Shown in pieces: positions 6,098 to 12,933 of a stretch of 13,227 bases of DNA (position 1 is its first letter; each line of letters begins with the position of its first letter). Source of the DNA: AR5 sp041499965 (GTDB lineage Bacteria > Methylomirabilota > Methylomirabilia > Rokubacteriales > CSP1-6). The notes under the pieces are model-generated. The model ran no database searches and was not told where the DNA came from. It worked only from the letters and a program-made list of their open reading frames with translations. The stretch spans positions 1-13,227 of the forward strand of contig JBGQLG010000150.1 in NCBI GenBank assembly GCA_041499965.1, in the 5' to 3' direction. The position numbers were made by a program, and so were the translations under genes.

Positions 6098-7084
6098 ATG
6101 GACCGTCGCCGTTTCCTGCTGACCTCGTTGGCCGGCGCGATCGCCCGACCGCTCGCAACTGAAGCGCAGCAGGCAGGGCGCGTGTATCGCATCGCCTATC
6201 TGGGCAATTCCTCGGCGGCGCTGGAGGCCGAGCTTGTCTCCGCCTTCCGCGACGGCCTGCGGGACCTGAACTACGTCGAGGGCCGGAATGTCGTCATCCA
6301 GTACCGCTGGGCCGAGGGCCACTACGACCGCTTCCCCGCGCTGGTCGCCGAAGCGGTTCAGCTCAAGGTCGATGTCATCGTGACGGCCGGCACGCCCGCT
6401 GTTCTCGCGGCAAAAGCAGGCACGCGAACGATTCCCATCGTCGTCGCGGCGATGGGCGATCCTATCGCCGCCGGTGTCATTCCGAGCCTCGCACGCCCGG
6501 GCGGCAACATCACGGGCTCAGCCTCCATGAGCCCGGAGATCGACGGCAAGCGGCTGGAGCTGCTGAAGGAGATGGTGCCCGGTGCCACCCGCATCGCGGT
6601 GTTGTGGAATCCCGCGAACCCGAACAACGCGGCCCGGATCACGCAGATGCCGGCGGCGGCCCGGACGCTCCGCCTCACGCTGGCACCGCTGGTGGGCGCC
6701 GGCGACGCCGAGGAGCTGGATCGGGGGTTCGCGGCCGTCGTCGCCGCCCGGGCCGACGCGCTGATCGTGGAGTCGGATCGTGCGTTGCTCGCCCATCGGG
6801 GACGTATCGTCGAGTTCACCGCCAAGCGCCGCCTCCCCGCGCTGTACCCGTACCGGGACTTCGTTCAGGTGGGCGGTCTCGTGTCGTACGAGCCAAGCTA
6901 CCCGGCCATGTTCCGGCGTGCCGCGACGTACGTCGACAAGATCTTCAAGGGCGCCAAGCCCGCCGACCTCCCCGTCGAGCAGCCCACGGAGTTCGAGCTC
7001 ATCATCAACCTCAAGACCGCCAAGGCGCTTGGCCTCACGATCCCCCCGTCGCTGCTGGCGCGGGCGGGTCAGGTCATCGAGTGA
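6098..7084 (+). CDS. Orphan ABC-type substrate-binding protein (ABC_sub_bind / TrpX-like)
   Basis: A 328-aa periplasmic binding protein. The N-terminus MDRRRFLLTS then LAGAIARPLA and TEAQQ is a signal peptide with a twin-arginine-like RRRF (residues 3-6) and probable cleavage near residue 23-25; there is no lipobox cysteine. The mature part has the usual features of this family: GRVYRIAYLG at the start, F-R-x-G-L-R-D-L-N-Y-V-E-G-R-N-V, T-A-G-T-P-A-V-L-A-A-K, D-P-I-A-A-G-x-I-x-S-L-A-R-P-G-G-N-I-T-G, and a C-terminal L-I-I-N-L-K-T-A-K-A-L-G-L-T-I-P. These proteins often occur in many stand-alone copies in soil bacteria without permease or ATPase genes, as here. Ligands are mostly unknown (some relatives are linked to tryptophan or aromatic compounds). 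The ATG at 6098 fits the signal peptide and lies just after a candidate promoter. It converges with the DUF1989 operon, 15 bases apart. Confidence 0.93.
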   Translation: MDRRRFLLTSLAGAIARPLATEAQQAGRVYRIAYLGNSSAALEAELVSAFRDGLRDLNYVEGRNVVIQYRWAEGHYDRFPALVAEAVQLKVDVIVTAGTPAVLAAKAGTRTIPIVVAAMGDPIAAGVIPSLARPGGNITGSASMSPEIDGKRLELLKEMVPGATRIAVLWNPANPNNAARITQMPAAARTLRLTLAPLVGAGDAEELDRGFAAVVAARADALIVESDRALLAHRGRIVEFTAKRRLPALYPYRDFVQVGGLVSYEPSYPAMFRRAATYVDKIFKGAKPADLPVEQPTEFELIINLKTAKALGLTIPPSLLARAGQVIE

Positions 7085-7099
7085 GGGCCGGCGGACACG

Positions 7100-7693
7100 T
7101 CACTCGACGCTGAAGTGCGCCTCGGTCGTGCGGCCGGTGAGGCCGTTGATCGGCAACACGTCCTGGGGGCAGGCGGAGAACGCGACGACGAGGTCCATCT
7201 CGGCCCGGAAGAGCGCGAAGCTGCCGGGTGCTGACACCGGCTCGCCCCACGACAGCCGCCCGTCGGCGGTCCAGGGGATGTTCATGAACACGTTGAGCGA
7301 GGGCGGCGTGGCGGGGATGCTCACGCCGAGCTCGGCCAGCCCGGCGTGGAGGTTGTCGCGGCAGTTGTCGTGGTGGCCCGTCACGCCGAGCAGGCCGTAG
7401 CGCTGGGCGTCGCACGGCGCCATGAGCGTGTCGTGCGCGCAGCCGGAGGTGTCGTCGACCAGCGTGAGGATCGGGCGCCGCCGGTTCGTCACGAACGAAT
7501 CGCCGACCGCCGCCGCCAGCTTCATGAACCAGGCGCGGCTGGCCTCCATGGCCATCCACTCGGTGACGTCCTCCGCGCTGAACGCCCAGGCGTCCACGAC
7601 CTGGGTGCCGTGGGTGTTGACGATGCGGACGTGCTGCCCGGCGCGCACGCGCGCCGCCTTGCCGCGCCGGGCGGGAATCGTGACGAGGCTCAT
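7100..7693 (-). CDS. DUF1989 / urea carboxylase-associated family protein, small paralogue
   Basis: A 197-aa DUF1989 protein. Key conserved residues are C85/H87/D88 and C94 in D-D-T-S-G-C-A-H-D-T-L-M-A-P-C-D, then H107-H108-D-N-C111-R-D-N-L, the L-N-V-F-M-N strand (133-138), and the P-G-S-F-A-L-F-R-A-E-M-D-L-V-V-A-F-S-A-C-P-Q-D strand ending at C175. Families annotated 'urea carboxylase-associated' usually come as two unequal paralogues. In guanidine-degrading bacteria such a pair was shown to be carboxyguanidine deiminase (CgdAB). The start ATG at 7693 overlaps the stop of the larger paralogue as ATGA, so equal coupled synthesis and a heteromeric complex are likely. No guanidine/urea carboxylase or allophanate hydrolase is visible in the window, so a different amidine/urea-like substrate remains possible. 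Confidence 0.88.
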   Translation of the reverse strand: MSLVTIPARRGKAARVRAGQHVRIVNTHGTQVVDAWAFSAEDVTEWMAMEASRAWFMKLAAAVGDSFVTNRRRPILTLVDDTSGCAHDTLMAPCDAQRYGLLGVTGHHDNCRDNLHAGLAELGVSIPATPPSLNVFMNIPWTADGRLSWGEPVSAPGSFALFRAEMDLVVAFSACPQDVLPINGLTGRTTEAHFSVE

Positions 7694-8517
7694 GCGCCCG
7701 TCAGCCCGTGGCCGCCGTGATAGTCGGACGGCTTCGGCGACGTCCAGCCGGCGAGCAGCTCGGCCGCCGGCTGCCAGATCTCGATGGCCAGCGGGCGGCA
7801 GATGTCCAGGCCGTCGCTGGCGCCCGCGCCCCATACCGGCTTGGACATATCGCCGTGGGGGCACACCGAGAGCGCGGCCAGCACGTCGATCTCGGCGAAG
7901 AACTCGATGAAATCGCCGGCGCGGGCCGGGCTTGGCTTGGTGAAGTAGCGGCCCTCGGCGGTGAGACCGGTGACCTGGAACACGTTGAGGACGTCGTGCA
8001 CGTCGAGCTCCGTCAGGTGATAGGGCCGCACCGCGCGCAGGAGGTTGCTGTGGCAGCAGACGTCCCACTCCTCGCCGTTGAGCAGCTTGTGCACGTAGGG
8101 ATCGCAGCGGGTGCCGAGCAGGTCGTGGCAGCCGGCGCCGTCGGCGTCGCGGCCGTACTGCACGGTGTCGGCCGTGATCGTCAGCAGCGGGCGCAGGTAC
8201 GGCAGGCACGACCACAGCCGGTCGAACGTCGAGACGTGCGCCTGGTGGAGCTGGCGCGAGCGCGAGGCCCAGAAGCGCTCGCGCGGATTGGCGAGATTCC
8301 AGACGTTGAGGTCGGCCACCTGGGGGCCCTCGATCGCGACGATCCGGAAGATCTGGCCGGCCCGCACCGGCCACGCTCGGCCCGAGCGTCGCGGGATGAC
8401 GAATCGCTCGACGAGCGTGCGCTTGCCGGCGTCCGGCGCCAGCCGTGCGTAGAAGTCGCGGTTGACGTCGAGCGCCGAGCCGGGCTTCGCCTGGTAGATC
8501 ACGTGCGGCTGGGCCAT
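7690..8517 (-). CDS. DUF1989 / urea carboxylase-associated family protein, large paralogue
   Basis: A 275-aa DUF1989 protein, first gene of a two-gene operon with the smaller paralogue. It shares the paralogue's landmarks in order: D-G-A-G-C130-H131-D132-L-L-G-T-R-C138-D, then W-D-V-C154-C155-H156-S-N-L, L-N-V-F-Q-V-T-G, and A-G-D-F-I-E-F-F-A-E-I-D-V-L-A-A-L-S-V-C219-P. The conserved Cys/His set suggests a metal or thiol active site; this is family-based inference. Extra N- and C-terminal segments (about 40 residues each side) distinguish it from the small copy, as in the larger subunit of CgdAB-type pairs. Start: the frame is open to 8634, but ATG 8517 has a GGGAGAGCAGG ribosome site directly upstream and begins MAQPHVIYQ, whereas the upstream extension is Arg/Val-rich promoter DNA. 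It is back to back with a Liv-type ABC importer operon. Confidence 0.88.
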   Translation of the reverse strand: MAQPHVIYQAKPGSALDVNRDFYARLAPDAGKRTLVERFVIPRRSGRAWPVRAGQIFRIVAIEGPQVADLNVWNLANPRERFWASRSRQLHQAHVSTFDRLWSCLPYLRPLLTITADTVQYGRDADGAGCHDLLGTRCDPYVHKLLNGEEWDVCCHSNLLRAVRPYHLTELDVHDVLNVFQVTGLTAEGRYFTKPSPARAGDFIEFFAEIDVLAALSVCPHGDMSKPVWGAGASDGLDICRPLAIEIWQPAAELLAGWTSPKPSDYHGGHGLTGA

Positions 8518-8558
8518 CGCCTGCTCTCCCGGTGCCCGCGTCGCGAGCACGTCGGCGA

Positions 8559-8589
8559 CCGTTTGACAACGGACGACGCGGCATAGTCT
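8559..8589 (+). promoter_or_regulatory. Inverted repeat over a perfect -35 hexamer in the DUF1989/ABC divergent region
   Basis: TTGACA (8563-8568) is a perfect -35 hexamer for the plus-strand ABC operon. It is embedded in an inverted repeat, CCGTT (8559-8563), TGAC, AACGG (8568-8572). The best -10 on offer is TAGTCT (8584-8589), with a short 15-base spacer, so the promoter may need an activator or the true -10 may differ. A repressor on the repeat could control both this operon and the divergent DUF1989 pair. No guanidine-riboswitch-like conserved block is seen in the 129-base gap. Confidence 0.35.
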
Positions 8590-8646
8590 CATACGCGCCA
8601 TCTCGACCACGCGCCCGATCATAGCGCCGAGCACGGAGGATCAGCC

Positions 8647-9912
8647 ATGAGAGTGTCGCGAATCGCCGCGGTCGCCGTCGTGCTGTTCGGAGTGAGCGTC
8701 GCCGCCGGCGACGCCGCCGCGCAGCCCTGCCCCAAGGGCAAGCTGCGCTTCTACACGTCGTGGCCCATGCAGGGCGCGATGATCCCCGAGGGCACCGGCA
8801 TGAAGAACGGCGTCGACATGGCCGTCGCCGAGGTCAACGGCGTCGTGGCCGGCTACTGCATCGAGGTGGTGGGCCTGGACGACGCCTCGCCGCAGACCGG
8901 TAAGTGGGACGGCGCGGTCGAGGCCGAGAACGCCAACAAGGCGGTTGGCGATCCGCTCGCCATCGTGTACATCGGCACCTACAACTCGGGCGCCGCCAAG
9001 GTGTCGATCCCGATCACCAACCGCGCCCACATGGCCCAGGTGACGCCGGCCAACACCTACCCCGGCCTCACCAAGAAGCGGGGCGCGGCGCCCGGCGAGC
9101 CGGAGATCTACCGGCCGGGCGGCTTCGCGAACTACTTCCGTCCGATCCCGGCCGACGACATCCAGGGCGCGGTGGCCGCCAAGTGGGCCAAGCGGCTGGG
9201 CGTCAAGAAGGTCTACATCCTCAACGACCAGGAGCTGTACGGCAAGGGCATCGCCGACGTCTTCGAGGCCACCGCCAAGAAGATCGGCCTCGAGGTCGTG
9301 TCCAACGAGGGCATCGACTGGAAGCAGCCCGACCAGAAGCCGGTCCTCACGAAGGTCCGCGCCTCGGGCGCCGACCTCGTCTACCTCGGCGGCGTCATCG
9401 AGACGGGCGCCCAGGTCATCATCCGGCAGATGAAGGAGGTCGGGCTCACGGCGCCGCGGACCCGCTTCATGGGACCGGACGGCCTGCTCGAGGAAGAGCT
9501 GCTCAAGGGCGCGACCTGTGAGGCGGCCCTGGCCACCGACATGCGCGTCACCTTCGCCGGCCTGCCGTTCGAGAAGATGCGCGGCGTCGGCGCCAAGACC
9601 TACGAGACCTACAAGACCAAGTACGGCAAGGAGCCGACCTCGTACGCGCTGTACGCGGCCGAGGGCACGCGCGTCATCATCGACGCCATCAAGCGGGCGG
9701 CCCCGGCCATCGAGAAGGCCAAGGACGTCACCGACAAGCGCGAGGCCGTGCGCAAGGCCATCGCCTCCACCAAGAACTTCGAGGGCATCAACGGCAAGTG
9801 GAGCTTCGACGAAAACGGTGACGTCGACTACGACACCATGTCCGGCTTCAAGGCCGTCAAGGCCGAGGGCCCCATCGGCTGCAAGTTCGCCTTCGAGACC
9901 ATCCTCGAGTAA
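8647..9912 (+). CDS. Liv/HAAT-type ABC transporter substrate-binding protein
   Basis: A 421-aa periplasmic type-I binding protein of the branched-chain amino-acid/amide (Peripla_BP_6, LivK-like) group. Residues 1-25 are a Sec signal peptide (MRVSRIAAVAVVLFGVSVAA, cleavage near A-A-A-Q); there is no lipobox, so the protein is probably free in the periplasm. The mature protein begins C-P-K-G-K-L-R-F-Y-T-S-W-P-M-Q-G, in which the usual 'P-L-S-G' ligand-loop is replaced by P-M-Q-G. It then has G-M-K-N-G-V-D-M-A-V-A-E-V-N-G and the hinge strand V-K-K-V-Y-I-L-N-D-Q-E-L-Y-G-K-G (187-201). Four cysteines (C28, C71 and two near the middle and C-terminus) could form disulfides. GGAGGA (8635-8640) lies 6 bases before the ATG. 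It heads the importer operon; the substrate is not readable from sequence and need not be a branched-chain amino acid. Confidence 0.93.
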   Translation: MRVSRIAAVAVVLFGVSVAAGDAAAQPCPKGKLRFYTSWPMQGAMIPEGTGMKNGVDMAVAEVNGVVAGYCIEVVGLDDASPQTGKWDGAVEAENANKAVGDPLAIVYIGTYNSGAAKVSIPITNRAHMAQVTPANTYPGLTKKRGAAPGEPEIYRPGGFANYFRPIPADDIQGAVAAKWAKRLGVKKVYILNDQELYGKGIADVFEATAKKIGLEVVSNEGIDWKQPDQKPVLTKVRASGADLVYLGGVIETGAQVIIRQMKEVGLTAPRTRFMGPDGLLEEELLKGATCEAALATDMRVTFAGLPFEKMRGVGAKTYETYKTKYGKEPTSYALYAAEGTRVIIDAIKRAAPAIEKAKDVTDKREAVRKAIASTKNFEGINGKWSFDENGDVDYDTMSGFKAVKAEGPIGCKFAFETILE

Positions 9913-9989
9913 GCCGGAGGACAGGCCCCGAGGAGTGCCAGGGGTGCCGAGACGCGTCACGGCTACGCCGGGACGCGACGAGCGCTGGG

Positions 9990-10026
9990 GGGGTATGGGG
10001 GGCCATCTCGGGGCCCCCCATGTTCC
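9990..10026 (+). promoter_or_regulatory. Strong GC hairpin between the SBP gene and livH, ending at the livH start codon
   Basis: ATGGGGGGCC (9995-10004) and GGCCCCCCAT (10012-10021) form a perfect 10-bp stem around a 7-base loop. In RNA the stem can be extended outward by three G-U wobbles and two G-C pairs (9990-9994 with 10022-10026), up to the base before the livH ATG at 10027. No U-run follows, so a simple intrinsic terminator is unlikely. A role in protecting the upstream SBP message from 3' decay, pausing transcription, or hiding the livH initiation region is more plausible. The rest of the 114-base gap shows no gene. Confidence 0.65.
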
Positions 10027-10965
10027 ATGACCTGGTGGGAAGTTCTCATCCAGCAGTCGATCAACGGCCTCACCCGCGGGGCCGTCTTCGCCCTCATCGC
10101 GCTCGGCTACACGATGGTCTACGGCATCATCGAGCTCATCAACTTCGCCCACGGCGACGTCTTCATGCTGGGCCTCTTCGTCTCGCTCGCCTGGTTCGCC
10201 CTGCTCGGCGTCACCGGCGCGCTGAGCGGCTGGCAGCTCGTCACCGTGCTCCCCCTGGTGTTCCTGCTCACCATGCTCACGACCGCGGCACTCAACGTGG
10301 CCATCGACCGGGTGGCCTACCGGCCCCTGCGCCGCTCGACGCGGCTGGCGCCTCTGATCACGGCCATCGGCGTCTCCTTCATGCTCGAGAACGTGGCGCT
10401 GCTCTGGAAGGGGCCGGCGCCCATCGCCTACCCCGACGTCTTCCCGTCCGTCGAGATCCTCCGCGAGTGGTTCGGCATCGACTCCGCCATCTTCATCACC
10501 ACCAAGGACATCCTCGTCGTGGCCGTCACCCTCCCGCTGATGCTGGCCCTGCACTACTTCGTCACGCGGACCCGCTGGGGCAAGGCCATGCGGGCCACGG
10601 CCCAGGATCGGGAGACGGCGCAGGCGATGGGCATCGACGTCGAGCGCGTCATCCTGGTCACGTTCTTCGTGGGCGGCGCCCTCGCCGGCGCGGCCGGGCT
10701 GATCCAGGGCATGTACTACAACATCGGCATGTGGTGGATGGGCTACCAGGCGGGCCTGCGCGCCTTCACCGCCGCCGTCCTCGGCGGCATCGGCAGCATG
10801 GGCGGCGCCGCCCTCGGCGGGCTCGTCATCGGCTTCCTGTCGGCGTGGAGCGACCAGTACATCTCGGCCCGCTGGACCAACGCCATCGTCTTCTCGATCC
10901 TCATCCTCGTCCTCGTCTTCCGGCCCCACGGCCTCCTGGGCGAGCCGGCGTCGGACAAGGCGTGA
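10027..10965 (+). CDS. livH: Liv/HAAT-type ABC transporter permease LivH
   Basis: A 312-aa inner-membrane permease with about eight hydrophobic segments. The family signature Y-T-M-V-Y-G-I-I-E-L-I-N-F-A-H-G-D-V-F-M (residues 28-47) near the N-terminus is very characteristic of LivH. The ATPase-coupling (EAA-type) loop is G-K-A-M-R-A-T-A-Q-D-R-E-T-A-Q-A-M-G-I-D (185-204). The C-terminus ends V-L-V-F-R-P-H-G-L-L-G, the usual end of the family. The ATG at 10027 has no Shine-Dalgarno and directly follows the base of a GC hairpin. No other in-frame ATG or GTG lies between it and the SBP stop; the frame is also the same as that of the SBP gene, with no stop in the gap. It pairs with the LivM half of the next gene to form the transmembrane channel. 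Four bases separate it from that gene. Confidence 0.95.
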   Translation: MTWWEVLIQQSINGLTRGAVFALIALGYTMVYGIIELINFAHGDVFMLGLFVSLAWFALLGVTGALSGWQLVTVLPLVFLLTMLTTAALNVAIDRVAYRPLRRSTRLAPLITAIGVSFMLENVALLWKGPAPIAYPDVFPSVEILREWFGIDSAIFITTKDILVVAVTLPLMLALHYFVTRTRWGKAMRATAQDRETAQAMGIDVERVILVTFFVGGALAGAAGLIQGMYYNIGMWWMGYQAGLRAFTAAVLGGIGSMGGAALGGLVIGFLSAWSDQYISARWTNAIVFSILILVLVFRPHGLLGEPASDKA

Positions 10966-10969
10966 CGAG

Positions 10970-12928
10970 GTGAGACGCGCGGCCCTGGTGGCGGCCCTGC
11001 TGGGCTATCCCTTCGTCGATCGGGTCCTCGGGCTGCAGACCGTGCACGCCGTCTCCGACGGGATGATCTACGTGCTGCTCGCCCTCGGCCTCAACATCGT
11101 CGTCGGCTACGCCGGTCTCCTCGACCTCGGCTACGCGGCGTTCTTCGCGATCGGCGCCTACGCCATGGGGCTCCTGAACTCGCCCGTCCTCGGCTCGCCG
11201 CTCTACGGGCATCCGTGGAGCTTCTGGCTGTGCATCTGGCTGGCGGCCGGGGTGTCGGCGCTGCTCGGCGTCGCCATCGGCGCGCCGACGCTGCGCGTGC
11301 GCGGCGACTACCTGGCCATCATCACGCTCGGCTTCGGCGAGATCATCCCGGTGGCGATCCGCAACCTCGGCGACTTCACGATCCAGATCGGCGGGTGGCG
11401 GCCGATCGAGCGGCTCAACCTCACCGGCGGCGAGAACGGGGTGAACCCGGTCGGCCGCCCCTACCTGCCCGGCGTGCCCTTCGAGACGGACCCCGTGCCC
11501 TGGTATTTCCTGATCCTCGTCATCGGCGCCTTCTCGGTGTGGGCGATGAGCCGCCTGCGCGACTCGCGCCTGGGCCGGGCCTGGATGGCGATCCGCGAGG
11601 ACGAGACGGCCGCCGACTGCACCGGCGTCAATCCGGTCGCGACCAAGCTGCTGGCCTTCGCGCTGGGCGCCTCGTTCGCGGGGTTCGCCGGCTCGGTCTA
11701 CGCGGCCAAGCTGTCGGCCATCACGCCCGGCGCCTTCGAGTTCCAGGTCTCGATCATGCTGCTCTGCATGGTCGTCCTGGGCGGCGCCGGCAGCCTGCGG
11801 GGTGTGATCCTGGGCGCGATGCTCATCACGATCTTCGACCGCGTCATCCTGTCGCAGACCACGTTCTTCGTCCGCTGGGTGGGGCGCAGCCTCGGCGTGC
11901 CGGTGCTGGCGTCGAGCGACCTGACGCTGTGGCGATGGTTCTTCTTCGGCCTCGGCCTCGTCCTCGTCATGCTGCTGCGGCCGCAGGGGCTGGCCGGACG
12001 GCGTGAGCGCCCGCTCGCCGCCGAGGACGACGAGGTCGACGGGGCCGTCGTCGCCGCGCCGGCGCCGCGCGTCGACGCCATCCCTGGCTGGCTGCGTGAG
12101 CGGGCGGCGCGGGGGCCCGCCGCGACGGCGGCGCCGATCCTCGAGGTCCGGGGCCTCACCAAGCGCTTCGGCGGTGTCGTGGCCCTCAACGCGATCGATC
12201 TCGTCGTGCCGCGCGGAGCCATCATCGGGCTGATCGGCCCCAACGGCGCCGGCAAGACCACCTTCTTCAACGCTGTGACCGGCCTCGTGAGACCCGACGG
12301 CGGCGCCATCACCTTCGAGGGCGCCGGCGTCGTCGGGCTCCGGCCCAACGCGATCGTGGCGCGCGGCATCGCGCGCACCTTCCAGTCGATCCGCCTGTTT
12401 CCCTACATGACCGTGGTCGACAACGTGCTGGTCGGCGAGCACTGCCGGCTGGTCGCCACCGTGGCCGGCGCGGTGCTCCGGCCGCCCTCGGTGCGGACGG
12501 AAGAGCGTCGCGCGCGCGACCGCGCCCACGCCCTGCTGGCCTTCGTGGGACTCGACGGCAAGGCGGACGAGCTGGCCCGCAACCTGCCCTACGGCGACCA
12601 GCGGCGGCTGGAGATCGCCCGGGCCCTGGCCACCGAGCCCCGCCTCCTGCTGCTCGACGAGCCGACGGCGGGGATGAACCCGCGCGAGACCGAGACGCTC
12701 ACCGGCCTGATCGACCTGCTCCGGCGCGAGCTGGCGCTATCGGTGTTGCTGATCGAGCACGACATGGAGGTCGTGATGAAGATCTCCGACCGCATCACCG
12801 TGCTCGACTACGGCACCCGCATCGCCGAGGGCACGCCGGCCGAGATCCAGCGCCACCCCGGCGTGATCGAGGCCTACCTGGGCACCGGCTACGAGGCCGA
12901 GCGGGCCGCCGGCGGCGAGCCGCGGTAG
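10970..12928 (+). CDS. livM-livG: LivM-LivG fusion: ABC importer permease joined to its ATPase
   Basis: A 652-aa two-domain membrane protein. Residues 1-345 are a LivM permease: G-L-N-I-V-V-G-Y-A-G-L-L-D-L-G-Y-A-A-F-F-A-I-G-A-Y (40-64), T-L-R-V-R-G-D-Y-L-A-I (107-117), coupling loop A-I-R-E-D-E-T-A-A-D-C-T-G-V (207-220), and L-L-R-P-Q-G-L-A-G-R at the end. A charged Ala/Pro-rich linker (346-388) leads to a LivG ATPase with Walker A GPNGAGKTT (423-431), Q-loop Q472, signature L-P-Y-G-D-Q-R-R (539-546), Walker B LLLDEP with catalytic E564, and H-loop H597. All catalytic residues are intact. In E. coli these are two separate genes; fusions are known in other phyla. The GTG start at 10970 is 4 bases after the livH stop and has only a weak ribosome site. 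The stop is 5 bases before livF. Confidence 0.93.
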   Translation: MRRAALVAALLGYPFVDRVLGLQTVHAVSDGMIYVLLALGLNIVVGYAGLLDLGYAAFFAIGAYAMGLLNSPVLGSPLYGHPWSFWLCIWLAAGVSALLGVAIGAPTLRVRGDYLAIITLGFGEIIPVAIRNLGDFTIQIGGWRPIERLNLTGGENGVNPVGRPYLPGVPFETDPVPWYFLILVIGAFSVWAMSRLRDSRLGRAWMAIREDETAADCTGVNPVATKLLAFALGASFAGFAGSVYAAKLSAITPGAFEFQVSIMLLCMVVLGGAGSLRGVILGAMLITIFDRVILSQTTFFVRWVGRSLGVPVLASSDLTLWRWFFFGLGLVLVMLLRPQGLAGRRERPLAAEDDEVDGAVVAAPAPRVDAIPGWLRERAARGPAATAAPILEVRGLTKRFGGVVALNAIDLVVPRGAIIGLIGPNGAGKTTFFNAVTGLVRPDGGAITFEGAGVVGLRPNAIVARGIARTFQSIRLFPYMTVVDNVLVGEHCRLVATVAGAVLRPPSVRTEERRARDRAHALLAFVGLDGKADELARNLPYGDQRRLEIARALATEPRLLLLDEPTAGMNPRETETLTGLIDLLRRELALSVLLIEHDMEVVMKISDRITVLDYGTRIAEGTPAEIQRHPGVIEAYLGTGYEAERAAGGEPR

Positions 12929-12933
12929 CCGGC

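Noticed and set aside
8518..8646. Possible guanidine riboswitch before the DUF1989 or ABC genes
   Set aside because: I could not find the conserved ykkC-type or mini-ykkC blocks on either strand; only an inverted repeat and promoter-like hexamers are visible.
9990..10026. Intrinsic transcription terminator after the SBP gene
   Set aside because: The stem is strong but no run of T follows and it lies inside an operon whose next genes complete the transporter; annotated as a regulatory hairpin instead.
8641..10929. Very long minus-strand open frame (about 760 codons) opposite the SBP and livH genes
   Set aside because: Acidic/Gly/Arg low-complexity product with no motif, spanning two well-recognised genes and their gap; a shadow of codon bias.
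10901..12529. Long minus-strand open frame (about 540 codons) opposite livM-livG
   Set aside because: It is antisense to intact permease and ATPase motifs, and its product is repetitive Arg/Asp/Gly/Ala sequence.
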